64,000 bases of DNA from Paenibacillus sp. CF384 (lineage in GTDB: Bacteria; Bacillota; Bacilli; Paenibacillales; Paenibacillaceae): the NCBI RefSeq assembly GCF_900106745.1, contig NZ_FNNV01000006.1, positions 1 to 64,000 on the forward strand, given 5' to 3'. A model generated the notes under the pieces. It was not told the DNA's origin, ran no database searches, and saw nothing but the letters and a program-made list of their open reading frames with translations. Within the stretch, counting starts at the first letter, position 1. Each line of letters begins with the position of its first letter. Shown here piece by piece: positions 24,962-32,512 of the stretch. Both the position numbers and the translations under genes were made by a program.

Positions 24962-26744
24962 ACGGTCTCTCCTCCTTCAAAGGCAGTGTAACGATGACTT
25001 CCGTTCCAGCGCCGTGTTCGCTGGCAATAGTCAGTCCGAACTCCGGACCAAACAACAGCTTAATTCTCGCATTCACATTGTTAAGTCCAATACCTTCCCG
25101 ATATTCGACTAAATGACGATCCAGGAAGGAACGAATCTCGGTCAAGCGAGCCTCGGATATGCCCGGGCCGTTATCGGTTACGGTTAAGATTAACAGACCT
25201 TCATGGGTCGTTGCTTTCACGACGACATCCATATCGCCGGTCATCTGCTCCAGTCCATGCTTGATCGTGTTCTCCACTAAGATCTGGACAACCATCTTCG
25301 GAATCCATGCTTCCTTGACGACGTCCTCCACCTCAACATGCAGCCGCAGTCTGGAGCCGAAGCGTGCTTGCTGAAGCAGCATATAGTTGCTGATGTGGGT
25401 TAACTCCTCTTTGACCCGTACCGTCTCTGCTTCTTTGATCGAATAACGCAGGGAAGACGCGAGCGCATCCACCATATCCTGAATGCGGTCCATCCCGCTG
25501 ATGATCGCCTCGGTAGAAATCGCTTGAAGCGAATTGTATAGAAAATGAGGGTTGATTTGTGCCTCTAATGCAATCAGCCGCGCGTTGCGCTCATTCAATT
25601 GCATCTCGTACCGTTCGCCAATTAGATCATTGATTTTCACAATCATTTGGTTGTACTTGCGCGAGAGGTGGGCAATCTCATCGCTCCCCTTGATCTCGCC
25701 TTGCACCTCGAAAATCCCATCTCCGAGCATCACAATTTGCCGGGACAGCTGCATTAGCCGTCTCGTTATCGCGTTTGCCGCAATCATAATGACCGAAATA
25801 AGCAATACAACTGCTCCGGAACCGACAATGAGATTAATCCGGCGCGCATTTGCTGCATCCTCATTGAGCACGCTATATGGCGTCAACGTAACCAGCTTCC
25901 AGCCGTTGTGCGGGGATACATTATAAATCGCCAGATAGCGGGTATCACGGATCGTCCAGCTTCTCTGCTCCGTTTCAACTGCGTTTAACGGAATGCTTCG
26001 CACGAGCTGAACTGTAGCATCTGCCGCAAGATGAGGACCTTCTGCATAGAACAGTTCATTGGCTTCATTGAAAATACCGATGTATTCCCCGGATTCGCCG
26101 GTCATATCCTGCAGGATCCGTTTGATTTCTTTTAAATTATAAGTAATTGATATCGCCGCAAGCGGCTTCTTATCCGCAATATTAATCAGAATCCGATGAA
26201 ACACGAGAAAGTTGCCGCCGTCCTTTTCGCTTACGCCATAACCTGACTCCATGCTCCTGAACTTATGACTTTGCGCCGCTTCCCTGTACCAGCGCTCTGC
26301 CTCAGGGGCATTCGTTGCCTCTTGGCGAAGGTTGATGAACGCTTTGGACATGGTGTATTGCAAGCCCGTCTTCGGTGTGTAGATGGACAGCGCTTCAATG
26401 TCGTCACTGGAGTAGTATAAGTTCTTCAGTTGATTCTGGATATAGAGCTGACTGCCGTATTCCTTGGAAATAATGGCATCCATGAACTGCGAATCTTTGC
26501 GCAGCGAGATCGAGAGCTCATCGATTCGGTCCAAATAACCGTCTAGATTCTGATTGACCAGCTTGAGGATTTTGCGATTACTCTCGATGAAATGGTCACG
26601 ATTCATGCCCGCCGATTGCAGGTAGGACAAGTAAGAGAGCAGAATAACAATGCATGCTGCAATAGCTGAGAACAGCATAATGAGCTGGTTGCGAAGCTTG
26701 CTCGCGATAGTAACATGAAGCTTTTTCCATAAATTCACAATCAC
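24939..26744 (-). CDS. YesM-type sensor histidine kinase
   Basis: Encodes 601 residues from the GTG at 26744, seven bases after GGAGG. It has a membrane segment at about 18-40, an external Cache-like sensor region, a second membrane segment at about 290-312, and HAMP. The His_kinase domain has His400 in 'NPHFLYNSLQAIS', followed by a short ATPase domain ('LVENTIKHGLEQ', 'VTDNGPGIS', 'GIGLNNVNARIKLLFG'). This is the standard architecture of kinases that sense extracellular sugars, often through a binding protein. Partner is the response regulator immediately downstream. Confidence 0.93.
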   Translation of the reverse strand: MIVNLWKKLHVTIASKLRNQLIMLFSAIAACIVILLSYLSYLQSAGMNRDHFIESNRKILKLVNQNLDGYLDRIDELSISLRKDSQFMDAIISKEYGSQLYIQNQLKNLYYSSDDIEALSIYTPKTGLQYTMSKAFINLRQEATNAPEAERWYREAAQSHKFRSMESGYGVSEKDGGNFLVFHRILINIADKKPLAAISITYNLKEIKRILQDMTGESGEYIGIFNEANELFYAEGPHLAADATVQLVRSIPLNAVETEQRSWTIRDTRYLAIYNVSPHNGWKLVTLTPYSVLNEDAANARRINLIVGSGAVVLLISVIMIAANAITRRLMQLSRQIVMLGDGIFEVQGEIKGSDEIAHLSRKYNQMIVKINDLIGERYEMQLNERNARLIALEAQINPHFLYNSLQAISTEAIISGMDRIQDMVDALASSLRYSIKEAETVRVKEELTHISNYMLLQQARFGSRLRLHVEVEDVVKEAWIPKMVVQILVENTIKHGLEQMTGDMDVVVKATTHEGLLILTVTDNGPGISEARLTEIRSFLDRHLVEYREGIGLNNVNARIKLLFGPEFGLTIASEHGAGTEVIVTLPLKEERPYVQGYHH

Positions 26745-26878
26745 ATGAAGTCCTCCAACGCAGAATAGTACCATTATAGCGCTTCGCTCAAAATATACAA
26801 TTTAAGCCTAACTTCACCCGCGCTAGGGCTCCTCCTCATCTGCTGTCTCATATGCTGACGAAGAGGAGGTATTCAAGC

Positions 26879-27217
26879 ATGCCCAATTACAGAATTATCG
26901 TCGATTTATCTGATCGCCACCTCTACCTGCTTGACGACAATATCGTCGTTCGAGGCTTCCCCGTTGGCATAGGCAAAATGCTCACGCGTACGCCGACCGG
27001 AGAGTTCACAATCATCAATAAACAGGAGAATCCCGGTGGTCCTTTCGGCGTGTTGTGGATGGGCTTATCTAAGCCGCATTACGGCATTCACGGCACCAAT
27101 GACCCCGGCTCCATAGGAAGAGAAGTCTCCCATGGCTGCATCCGAATGTACAATAATGATGTGCTTGCGCTATCCGCACTTGTGCCGGTGAATACAAGGG
27201 TTACGATTCGGCCCTAA
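26879..27217 (+). CDS. L,D-transpeptidase (YkuD family)
   Basis: Encodes 112 residues from the ATG at 26879, with GAGGAGG (26863-26869) nine bases upstream. It is almost only the YkuD catalytic domain: '[16 protein letters not shown]', '[22 protein letters not shown]', and the active site '[20 protein letters not shown]' with Cys87. The enzyme makes 3-3 cross-links or attaches groups in peptidoglycan. There is no signal peptide or LysM domain, as in other short Bacillales members, some of which act in spores. Divergent from the sensor kinase gene. Confidence 0.9.
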   Translation: MPNYRIIVDLSDRHLYLLDDNIVVRGFPVGIGKMLTRTPTGEFTIINKQENPGGPFGVLWMGLSKPHYGIHGTNDPGSIGREVSHGCIRMYNNDVLALSALVPVNTRVTIRP

Positions 27218-27230
27218 TTCCGCATGTTCT

Positions 27231-27265
27231 GCACCTTCTGTTGCAACTTTATCGGGTGAAGGTGC
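27231..27265 (+). terminator. Weak hairpin after the L,D-transpeptidase gene
   Basis: Eight-bp stem GCACCTTC / GAAGGTGC with a 19-nt loop, 14 bases past the stop; no clear T-run follows, so termination is uncertain. Confidence 0.35.
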
Positions 27266-27311
27266 GTCTACATAAACAAGACAATCCATCCATTAAGAGG
27301 TGAATCCACTC

Positions 27312-28316
27312 ATGTTGAAACGGTTCGCACTGTTTACGATGATGCTGCTGCTATTCCTGTCAGCATCCCAATCGGTTTGGGCATTCTCGGATATCAAGAA
27401 CGATCCCAATGAAGCGAAGATTACGGAGCTTCAGAAGATGGGCATTCTGTCCGGAAGCGGCACGACCGATGTGTTCCAGCCGAAGGGCAAGCTTACTTAC
27501 GCTGCAGGCATTTCGATGATTGTGAAAGGGCTCGGACTCAATATCGACAACATCCGATTCATTAAGGAACCCAAAGTAACGGATAGTTTCCCGAAGATGA
27601 AGAACGATGCTTGGTATGCTAATTCTTTTATCATCGCATCATTGAACGGACTGGATATCCCAAGAGACACCGATCCTTCCGCTCTGATGACGAAAGAGCA
27701 ATTTGCTCACCATCTGATGAAGGGCATCCTTCGTCAAGGCGACTTTGCTTTCATCGATTTGTATGTCATCTTGAAGGATGAAGCAGATGTCGAGCAGGCC
27801 TACATGGACAGCATTCAGAAGCTCCTGATTCTCAAGATTGCACAGCTGGACAAAGACCAGAAATTCTCGCCTAAAGCAGCGATTACGCGCAGCGAGGCAG
27901 CCGGTTGGTTGCATGGGGCCATCCAATTCGTCAAGAATACACCGCCTGTCCCGGCGATAGAAGAACCGGTGCCGTTCCCGCTCTACGATTTGCAGCTTTC
28001 CTCCAAGGCGGTTAACAGTGAGATCACTGAGGTGACCGTATCTGCTCAAGCGCCAAACCCCGGTTATGGGCTGCGTATCGCTTCGATTTCATTCGAAGGC
28101 GATCAAGCGAACATCCATGTCGAACCGATCTATCCGGATAAAGACAAATTTTACGCACAGGTGATTACAAATGTAAAAGCCGTCACCTATATCGCTTCCG
28201 GCTTCAAACCGGTGCTCGGTGATACGGGTGCATCCGTTGGCGGATCGACCGGCATTATTGGCGGTAACGGTACTTCTGCCAGCTCCCAAGCGCCGGATAT
28301 GGCAGTTGGCCAATAA
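27312..28316 (+). CDS. Secreted protein with SLH-like repeats and a PrcB-like C-terminal domain
   Basis: Encodes 334 residues from the ATG at 27312 (AGAGGTG upstream; a GTG at 27300 overlaps that site). Signal peptide at 1-25 ('LLFLSASQSVWA'). Three divergent SLH repeats follow ('FSDIKNDPNEAKITELQKMGIL', 'PKMKNDAWYANSFIIASLNGL', 'EQAYMDSIQKLLILKIAQLDKD'), which usually bind secondary wall polymer. The region at about 222-305 ('VTVSAQAPNPGYGLRIASISFEG...VTYIASGFKP') resembles the PrcB C-terminal domain found in protease-associated surface proteins. The tail is Gly/Ser-rich. The role is probably attachment to the wall; partner unknown. Confidence 0.78.
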   Translation: MLKRFALFTMMLLLFLSASQSVWAFSDIKNDPNEAKITELQKMGILSGSGTTDVFQPKGKLTYAAGISMIVKGLGLNIDNIRFIKEPKVTDSFPKMKNDAWYANSFIIASLNGLDIPRDTDPSALMTKEQFAHHLMKGILRQGDFAFIDLYVILKDEADVEQAYMDSIQKLLILKIAQLDKDQKFSPKAAITRSEAAGWLHGAIQFVKNTPPVPAIEEPVPFPLYDLQLSSKAVNSEITEVTVSAQAPNPGYGLRIASISFEGDQANIHVEPIYPDKDKFYAQVITNVKAVTYIASGFKPVLGDTGASVGGSTGIIGGNGTSASSQAPDMAVGQ

Positions 28317-28347
28317 TCGGCTTCGATGATTGTGAAACAGAACAGGA

Positions 28348-28381
28348 AAACCCCTCAAAGCAAAGATGCTTTGAGGGGTTT
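28348..28381. terminator. Bidirectional terminator between convergent genes
   Basis: A 14-bp perfect stem (AAACCCCTCAAAGC and its complement) with a 6-nt loop. It serves the SLH gene (plus) and the radical SAM gene (minus, stop at 28388). Confidence 0.9.
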
Positions 28382-28387
28382 CTTGTG

Positions 28388-29221
28388 TTAGGGCAGAAAT
28401 CCTTGTTGGCCAAAATATACGGTGCCATGCGGCATCAACTCGCTCAGCTGCTGCAGGAAGAGATCGGCTGTCTGCGGCGTATATAACGCTTCGTGGCCAA
28501 GCTCCTGATAGCGTTCAACCATCTTAAGCTGCGCTGTCCGTTTGCCCCCGCTGCCATCGCCCCGGAAGAAATCATCCACAACGACTCTCTCTACGCTGGC
28601 CGCGATGATTCCAGCAAATTTATCGCTGCATGGAAGCAGAGGCGATACCGCCGCCTGCACCGGAATGCCCGCTTCTCTCAGCTCACGGATTGCCCGCAAC
28701 CTCGCGGCCAGAGGCGGCGCGTCCGGAGTCATCTTCTTGCGAATCGACTTTAGATCTGTCTCGACGGTCATGCTTATTCGTATTCGGTCACCGAGGGTTC
28801 TGAACAGATCGATATCTCTAATTACCAATGGACTTCGAGTCTGAACGAGCAGAAACTGCGGTGGCTCCTCGGCCATGATTTCGAGCAGCTTCCTTGTCAC
28901 GCCTTCCTTGTATTCTGCCGGCTGATAGGGGTCGGTGGCGGATGACATAAATACGGTGACATTACCTTTGGCAAGCGCCTTGCGCCATTCCTTGCGGAAA
29001 GCATCCTCCTCGAACCGTTTCGGTTCAACCCACTCTCCCCATGGCTCACCGCGAAACATCGCAATCGGCATTCGCCTAACATAACAGTAGGAGCAGCCGA
29101 ACGAACAGCCCACATAGGGATTGAGCGTATACGCGTAACCCGTCAAATAACCTGAGGCCGGATTGAGGAAGCGAACCGCCGCTTGCTTCTTCTTGCCAGG
29201 TTCGGATGCAGATGCAGTCAT
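28388..29221 (-). CDS. Radical SAM protein of the spore photoproduct lyase-like (SplB/Rv2578c) family
   Basis: Encodes 277 residues. The iron-sulfur motif is CxxxCxxC at Cys39, Cys43 and Cys46 ('GCSFGCSYCYVRR'). Further family motifs are 'NPYVGCSFGC', 'FMSSATDPYQPAE', 'LVQTRSPLVIRDIDLF' and 'SMTVETDLKSIRKKMTP'. True spore photoproduct lyases are longer, so this is the shorter, uncharacterised branch often annotated as DNA photolyase-like. GGGGGAG precedes the ATG. It starts only 12 bases after the end of the uracil-DNA glycosylase gene, so the two are probably co-transcribed and may share a role in nucleic-acid repair; that link is inference. Confidence 0.85.
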   Translation of the reverse strand: MTASASEPGKKKQAAVRFLNPASGYLTGYAYTLNPYVGCSFGCSYCYVRRMPIAMFRGEPWGEWVEPKRFEEDAFRKEWRKALAKGNVTVFMSSATDPYQPAEYKEGVTRKLLEIMAEEPPQFLLVQTRSPLVIRDIDLFRTLGDRIRISMTVETDLKSIRKKMTPDAPPLAARLRAIRELREAGIPVQAAVSPLLPCSDKFAGIIAASVERVVVDDFFRGDGSGGKRTAQLKMVERYQELGHEALYTPQTADLFLQQLSELMPHGTVYFGQQGFLP

Positions 29222-29233
29222 TTCGCTCCCCCT

Positions 29234-29935
29234 CTAGGTTAACGTTCCCTGCAGCTCGGCAAACATAGGGATGCGCCACTCGATTTCACTGACGCCAAGC
29301 TCCCGCAGATAATGATTCACGCGAGAGAAAGGACGACTGCCGAAGAAGCCGCGGCGTGCCGCAAACGGGCTCGGATGTGCCGAGGAGATGACAAAGTGGC
29401 GTTCCTGATTGATCGATGCCGCTTTCTCCTGTGCATGCTTTCCCCACAGCACAAATACGACAGGCTGTTCACGTTCGTTTAACTTGGCGATCACCGCATC
29501 TGTGAAGCGCTCCCACCCCATGCCTTGATGGGATGCCGGCGATCCTGCTTTTACCGTCAATACATTGTTAAGGAGCAGTACGCCTTGCTTAGCCCACGCC
29601 TCCAGAAATCCATGATCAGGGATTGGCAGGTCAAGGTCTGACTGCAATTCTTTATAAATGTTCTGCAAGGATGGCGGCGTCTTCACGCCGGGCAGCACCG
29701 AGAAGCTAAGTCCATGTGCCTGCCCAGGTCCGTGATACGGGTCCTGACCGATAATAACTACACGCGTATCCTGATACGAGGTGTAGTGGAGTGCATTGAA
29801 TATCGCGCCTTGCTCCGGGTAAACCAGCTCCGTCTCATATTGCTTCGCTAACTGCGAATTCAAATCGCGAAAATACGGCTTCTCCAATTCCCCATTCAAT
29901 ATTTCAGCCCAATCGTTTCTAAGTTGCAACGTCAT
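29234..29935 (-). CDS. ung: Uracil-DNA glycosylase
   Basis: Encodes 233 residues from the ATG at 29935, five to six bases after GGGGG. Family 1 motifs are complete: the water-activating loop 'GQDPYHGPGQAHGLSF' (Asp65, His68), 'LLLNNVLTV', and the leucine-loop 'HPSPFAARRGFFGSRPFSRVN'. It removes uracil from DNA and starts base-excision repair. Length and motifs are typical. It lies upstream of the radical SAM gene in the same direction. Confidence 0.96.
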   Translation of the reverse strand: MTLQLRNDWAEILNGELEKPYFRDLNSQLAKQYETELVYPEQGAIFNALHYTSYQDTRVVIIGQDPYHGPGQAHGLSFSVLPGVKTPPSLQNIYKELQSDLDLPIPDHGFLEAWAKQGVLLLNNVLTVKAGSPASHQGMGWERFTDAVIAKLNEREQPVVFVLWGKHAQEKAASINQERHFVISSAHPSPFAARRGFFGSRPFSRVNHYLRELGVSEIEWRIPMFAELQGTLT

Positions 29936-30091
29936 TTCGTCCCCCAATAATTGAAATAAAAAACTCCTTCGCCGTCATTCTGAGTGCAATCAGAAGTAGT
30001 GCAAAGGAGGTTGTCTGTTATGAATCGAATACGATTATTTTAACATACTGCATAGGCGAAATACAAAAAGTTCAGCGCCAGCTTTACAATA

Positions 30092-30116
30092 GAAAAAGGA
30101 GCCTTTGCAGGCTCCT
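30092..30116 (-). terminator. Intrinsic terminator of the candidate structured RNA
   Basis: Seven-bp stem AGGAGCC / GGCTCCT with a 6-nt loop followed by TTTTT on the minus strand, immediately 3' of the closing stem of the RNA candidate. Confidence 0.85.
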
Positions 30117-30118
30117 CC

Positions 30119-30349
30119 TCGACGGTGATCGATCGTTGAATTCTTCCATTCTCACACTAAACTTCTTTGAGTAACTTGGGCACCGCTTAGTACTCACCGG
30201 CTTTACCCGGATCGTTATCAGCGCGTGTGTTCAGATCTGCTCTGCGACACAACCCCTCGCTTCCCTAACGTGAAGTGATTAAATAAATTCCTCCAGTAGC
30301 CCTAGCACCATAAGGTCCAACGGAACCACACCTCTCTTCACACCGTCAA
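30119..30349 (-). ncRNA. Candidate structured non-coding RNA, family not assigned
   Basis: About 231 nt on the minus strand, enclosed by a 9-bp closing stem: TTGACGGTG (30349-30341) with CACCGTCGA (30127-30119), including one G-U pair. A strong terminator follows at once. Inside, local hairpins are visible, for example TGTGT...ACACA enclosing CAGA/TCTG, CCGG-guaaag-CCGG, and GAGTAC/GTTACTC. No good reading frame exists in it. It lies between a membrane-protein gene (stop at 30392) and ung, so it could be an independent RNA, a 3' UTR product, or a leader of ung. Hallmarks of tmRNA, SRP RNA or RNase P are not seen. 6S RNA, raiA-type RNA or a new family remain open. Confidence 0.55.
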
Positions 30350-30391
30350 CAATTATGATGCTCCGAACGGACTCGCTTTATACAGCCTGTA

Positions 30392-30934
30392 TTAAAAATG
30401 TTGAACCGCCGCGCGATTCACCAGCTCGACCTCATGATAAAATTGTTTGTTTTTATTCGATTGAAAGTAAAACCGGTGATCGGTGAAATCCACATAAAAT
30501 ACAGGGATTTTCGGCCTTCTCGAACGGCATTTCAACTCACTGATCATCGAGAAGGTGCTGTCCTTAGCTGTTCCGATAAAGTCGTAGCCGTAAGTGCTGG
30601 TTTCATGATGCGGCAAGTAAAATACAGACCCCTTCGATGGAACAAAATAGATCGATTCCTTCGTCACCGACAAGAAGCCGTAACCGGCATCTCCCCATGC
30701 CTCAACCGACATGATTGGCATTTCCTTGTATTCTTTGCGAATGAGCCGCTCACATCTCTGTCGCTTAAGGTTTTCCATGGTATTATAGAGAATTGGCAAC
30801 ACCACACACCACAAAGGGGTAAGCTTGATGTACAAGTGATTCCCCCAGAACAGCCATGTAACCAGCCCAACGAGGCAGAGCAGTAAAAATATAGAGAGCC
30901 TCAAAAAACTCCTGCAAGCATAACTAATTCTCAC
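30392..30934 (-). CDS. Hypothetical membrane protein
   Basis: Encodes 180 residues. Two membrane segments lie near the N-terminus (about 12-30 and 36-52), followed by a cytoplasmic domain of about 125 residues that looks like a small beta-rich fold ('GFLSVTKESIYFVPSKGSVFYLPHHE', 'IPVFYVDFTDHRFYFQSNKNKQFYHEV'), similar in shape to PH-like or YcxB-like domains. The family is not recognised with certainty. Divergent from the XRE regulator at 31087 with about 150 bp between. The reverse frame over the same span is a shadow. Confidence 0.65.
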   Translation of the reverse strand: MRISYACRSFLRLSIFLLLCLVGLVTWLFWGNHLYIKLTPLWCVVLPILYNTMENLKRQRCERLIRKEYKEMPIMSVEAWGDAGYGFLSVTKESIYFVPSKGSVFYLPHHETSTYGYDFIGTAKDSTFSMISELKCRSRRPKIPVFYVDFTDHRFYFQSNKNKQFYHEVELVNRAAVQHF

Positions 30935-31086
30935 TGTTCATGACTCCTTTTATTATTTTTATAGCATTTCTCACAGATATAATAAATAATAACGAGATTT
31001 GAGAAGTCCGTCTGTTGACTTTACGTCACATTGCCGATACTCTCTTAATGTATATATGGGAAATAATAGGGGGTTAATAGTCGGCA

Positions 31087-31782
31087 ATGGATATATGCCT
31101 GGAGTTTGGACAAAGAGTGAAAGAACTCCGAGCCAGAAGCGGAATGTCACAGGAACAGCTCGCATATCGATCTGGACTAGACCGTACGTACATAAGCGGA
31201 GTTGAACGGGGAGAACGTAATATTAGTCTTGTAAACATCCAGAAGATTACCGCTGCGCTTCAAGTCACCATGTCCTATATGTTCTCTGGAGAGCGGTTCT
31301 CTTTAACGCCTACCTACCTTCCCAGAGATTTCAAAGTCCCCTTTAAAGAGCGATTTCAATACCATCTGGATCCGGAGAAGAGAGTGCTGGCATTCTCGGT
31401 TAGCGGGTTATTCTCAGGCAAGCAGGACGTGGATTATGTATCTTCCGTCATCTTGGGGATTTGTTCCGCCTATGGGCAGAATGAGTTGAATATACTGGTC
31501 GATCATCGCGAGATGAAAGCCGCAGATGGCGAAGCCGTTGTCTATTCTCCTGAAATTGCGGAACTCGCTACCGTCTTCCAACAGGAGTTAACCAAATATA
31601 GCAATCGAGTGGTAGCCCTCTGTAATTCCGAGTTTATGGTCCAACAATTAAATCATGTAGCCCAGTCAAGCGGCATCTTCGATAAGGCAACGCATCTCTA
31701 TGCGAAAGATAAAGAGATGATCGGAAGAGCCTTCTCGCTGCTGGATATTCACAGTAATGCACTCATCAAACCAGCTATATAA
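31087..31782 (+). CDS. XRE-family regulator with a C-terminal alpha/beta domain
   Basis: Encodes 231 residues. Residues 7-62 are a helix-turn-helix of the Cro/C1 type ('RVKELRARSGMSQEQLAYRSGLDRTYISGVERGERNISLVNIQKI'). Residues about 90-220 form an alpha/beta domain ('KRVLAFSVSGLFSG...LNILVDHREMKAADGEAVVYSPEIAELATVF...NRVVALCNSEFMVQQLNHV') that resembles STAS/SpoIIAA-like folds; the ligand is unknown. The ribosome site AGGGGG is about 14 bases upstream, which is long. A weak promoter (TTGACT at 31015, GATACT at 31036) may drive it. It may also control the divergent membrane protein. Confidence 0.8.
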   Translation: MDICLEFGQRVKELRARSGMSQEQLAYRSGLDRTYISGVERGERNISLVNIQKITAALQVTMSYMFSGERFSLTPTYLPRDFKVPFKERFQYHLDPEKRVLAFSVSGLFSGKQDVDYVSSVILGICSAYGQNELNILVDHREMKAADGEAVVYSPEIAELATVFQQELTKYSNRVVALCNSEFMVQQLNHVAQSSGIFDKATHLYAKDKEMIGRAFSLLDIHSNALIKPAI

Positions 31783-31784
31783 AT

Positions 31785-31833
31785 AACCTCCATTGCGAGT
31801 ACCTGATTGAATCAGATACCGCGATGGAGGTTT
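31785..31833. terminator. Terminator shared by convergent XRE and Nudix genes
   Basis: Stem AACCTCCAT / ATGGAGGTT with a large loop, starting 3 bases past the XRE stop and overlapping the last codons of the Nudix gene. A TTTG-rich flank follows on the plus strand. Confidence 0.6.
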
Positions 31834-32354
31834 GTTTGTTTATTCAACCAGTGTACCGCCTCTTCAAGGATGATTCGATCTCGCAGCATCATGAACCGAG
31901 TTGAATAATCGCTAACGGGGCTGTTCATATATACGATTGCTTGATTGAGATGGACCCACTTCACTTGCATGCCGAGCTTGATTTCATTGTCTGACAGAGA
32001 TGTAGCACCGGGCAAATCTACCACTTTCGCGATGTAGCTGAACGAGCGCTGGAAAAACCGATTCCTATTCTTATGTTCATCTATATAACCCAGCTCTTGA
32101 ACAATGGATGCCGTGCAGCCCGTTTCTTCTCTTATCTCACGTATAAACGCTTCCTCGGCGTCCTCCCCCGCTTCGATCCCGCCGCCGGGTAGTTTATAAA
32201 GACCAAGCTTAGCCATATACATCATCGCGACTTGAAAGTGGTCATTCATAAGGACGCCTCTTGAAGCGTGCCTAGACACCAGCTCCAGCATCTCCGGCTC
32301 ACCGCCATCAAAGTCACTGTCTGTAATTGTTCGCAGAAGTTGCAATTGTTTCAC
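31812..32354 (-). CDS. Nudix hydrolase
   Basis: Encodes 180 residues. The Nudix box GX5EX7REUXEEXGU is complete at residues 58-80 ('GGIEAGEDAEEAFIREIREETGC'), with the metal-binding Glu73, Glu76 and Glu77. Such enzymes cleave nucleoside diphosphates linked to another group; the substrate cannot be told from sequence. 'SRHASRGVLMND' and 'FFQRSFSYIAKVVDLPG' are typical of the MutT/ADP-ribose-like group. The C-terminus overlaps the convergent terminator. Confidence 0.9.
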   Translation of the reverse strand: MKQLQLLRTITDSDFDGGEPEMLELVSRHASRGVLMNDHFQVAMMYMAKLGLYKLPGGGIEAGEDAEEAFIREIREETGCTASIVQELGYIDEHKNRNRFFQRSFSYIAKVVDLPGATSLSDNEIKLGMQVKWVHLNQAIVYMNSPVSDYSTRFMMLRDRIILEEAVHWLNKQTNLHRGI

Positions 32355-32462
32355 CTCGCTGAAGTTTAGGGATTACTTGAGAAATCGATGACTAATGCGA
32401 TTATATTTCCAGTAGATGGGATATGGCAATACTAATATTCAGATAGTCGCCGATTAAGGAAC

Positions 32463-32491
32463 AAAAACCGACTTGCTCGCAGGCAAGTCGG
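32463..32491 (-). terminator. Intrinsic terminator of the giant secreted-protein gene
   Basis: Nine-bp stem CCGACTTGC / GCAAGTCGG with a 6-nt loop and TTTTT on the minus strand, 21 bases past the stop. Confidence 0.88.
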
Positions 32492-32512
32492 CTTTTTGTT
32501 TACCGCTTATTA

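Noticed and set aside
30020-30043. Seven-codon plus-strand frame with a perfect AAAGGAGG site
   Set aside because: No gene follows on the plus strand for it to regulate; it lies in the leader region of ung on the opposite strand and is probably chance.
30398-30886. Plus-strand frame opposite the membrane-protein gene at 30392-30934
   Set aside because: The minus-strand product has clear membrane segments and a plausible fold; the plus frame lacks a ribosome site and hydrophobic pattern.
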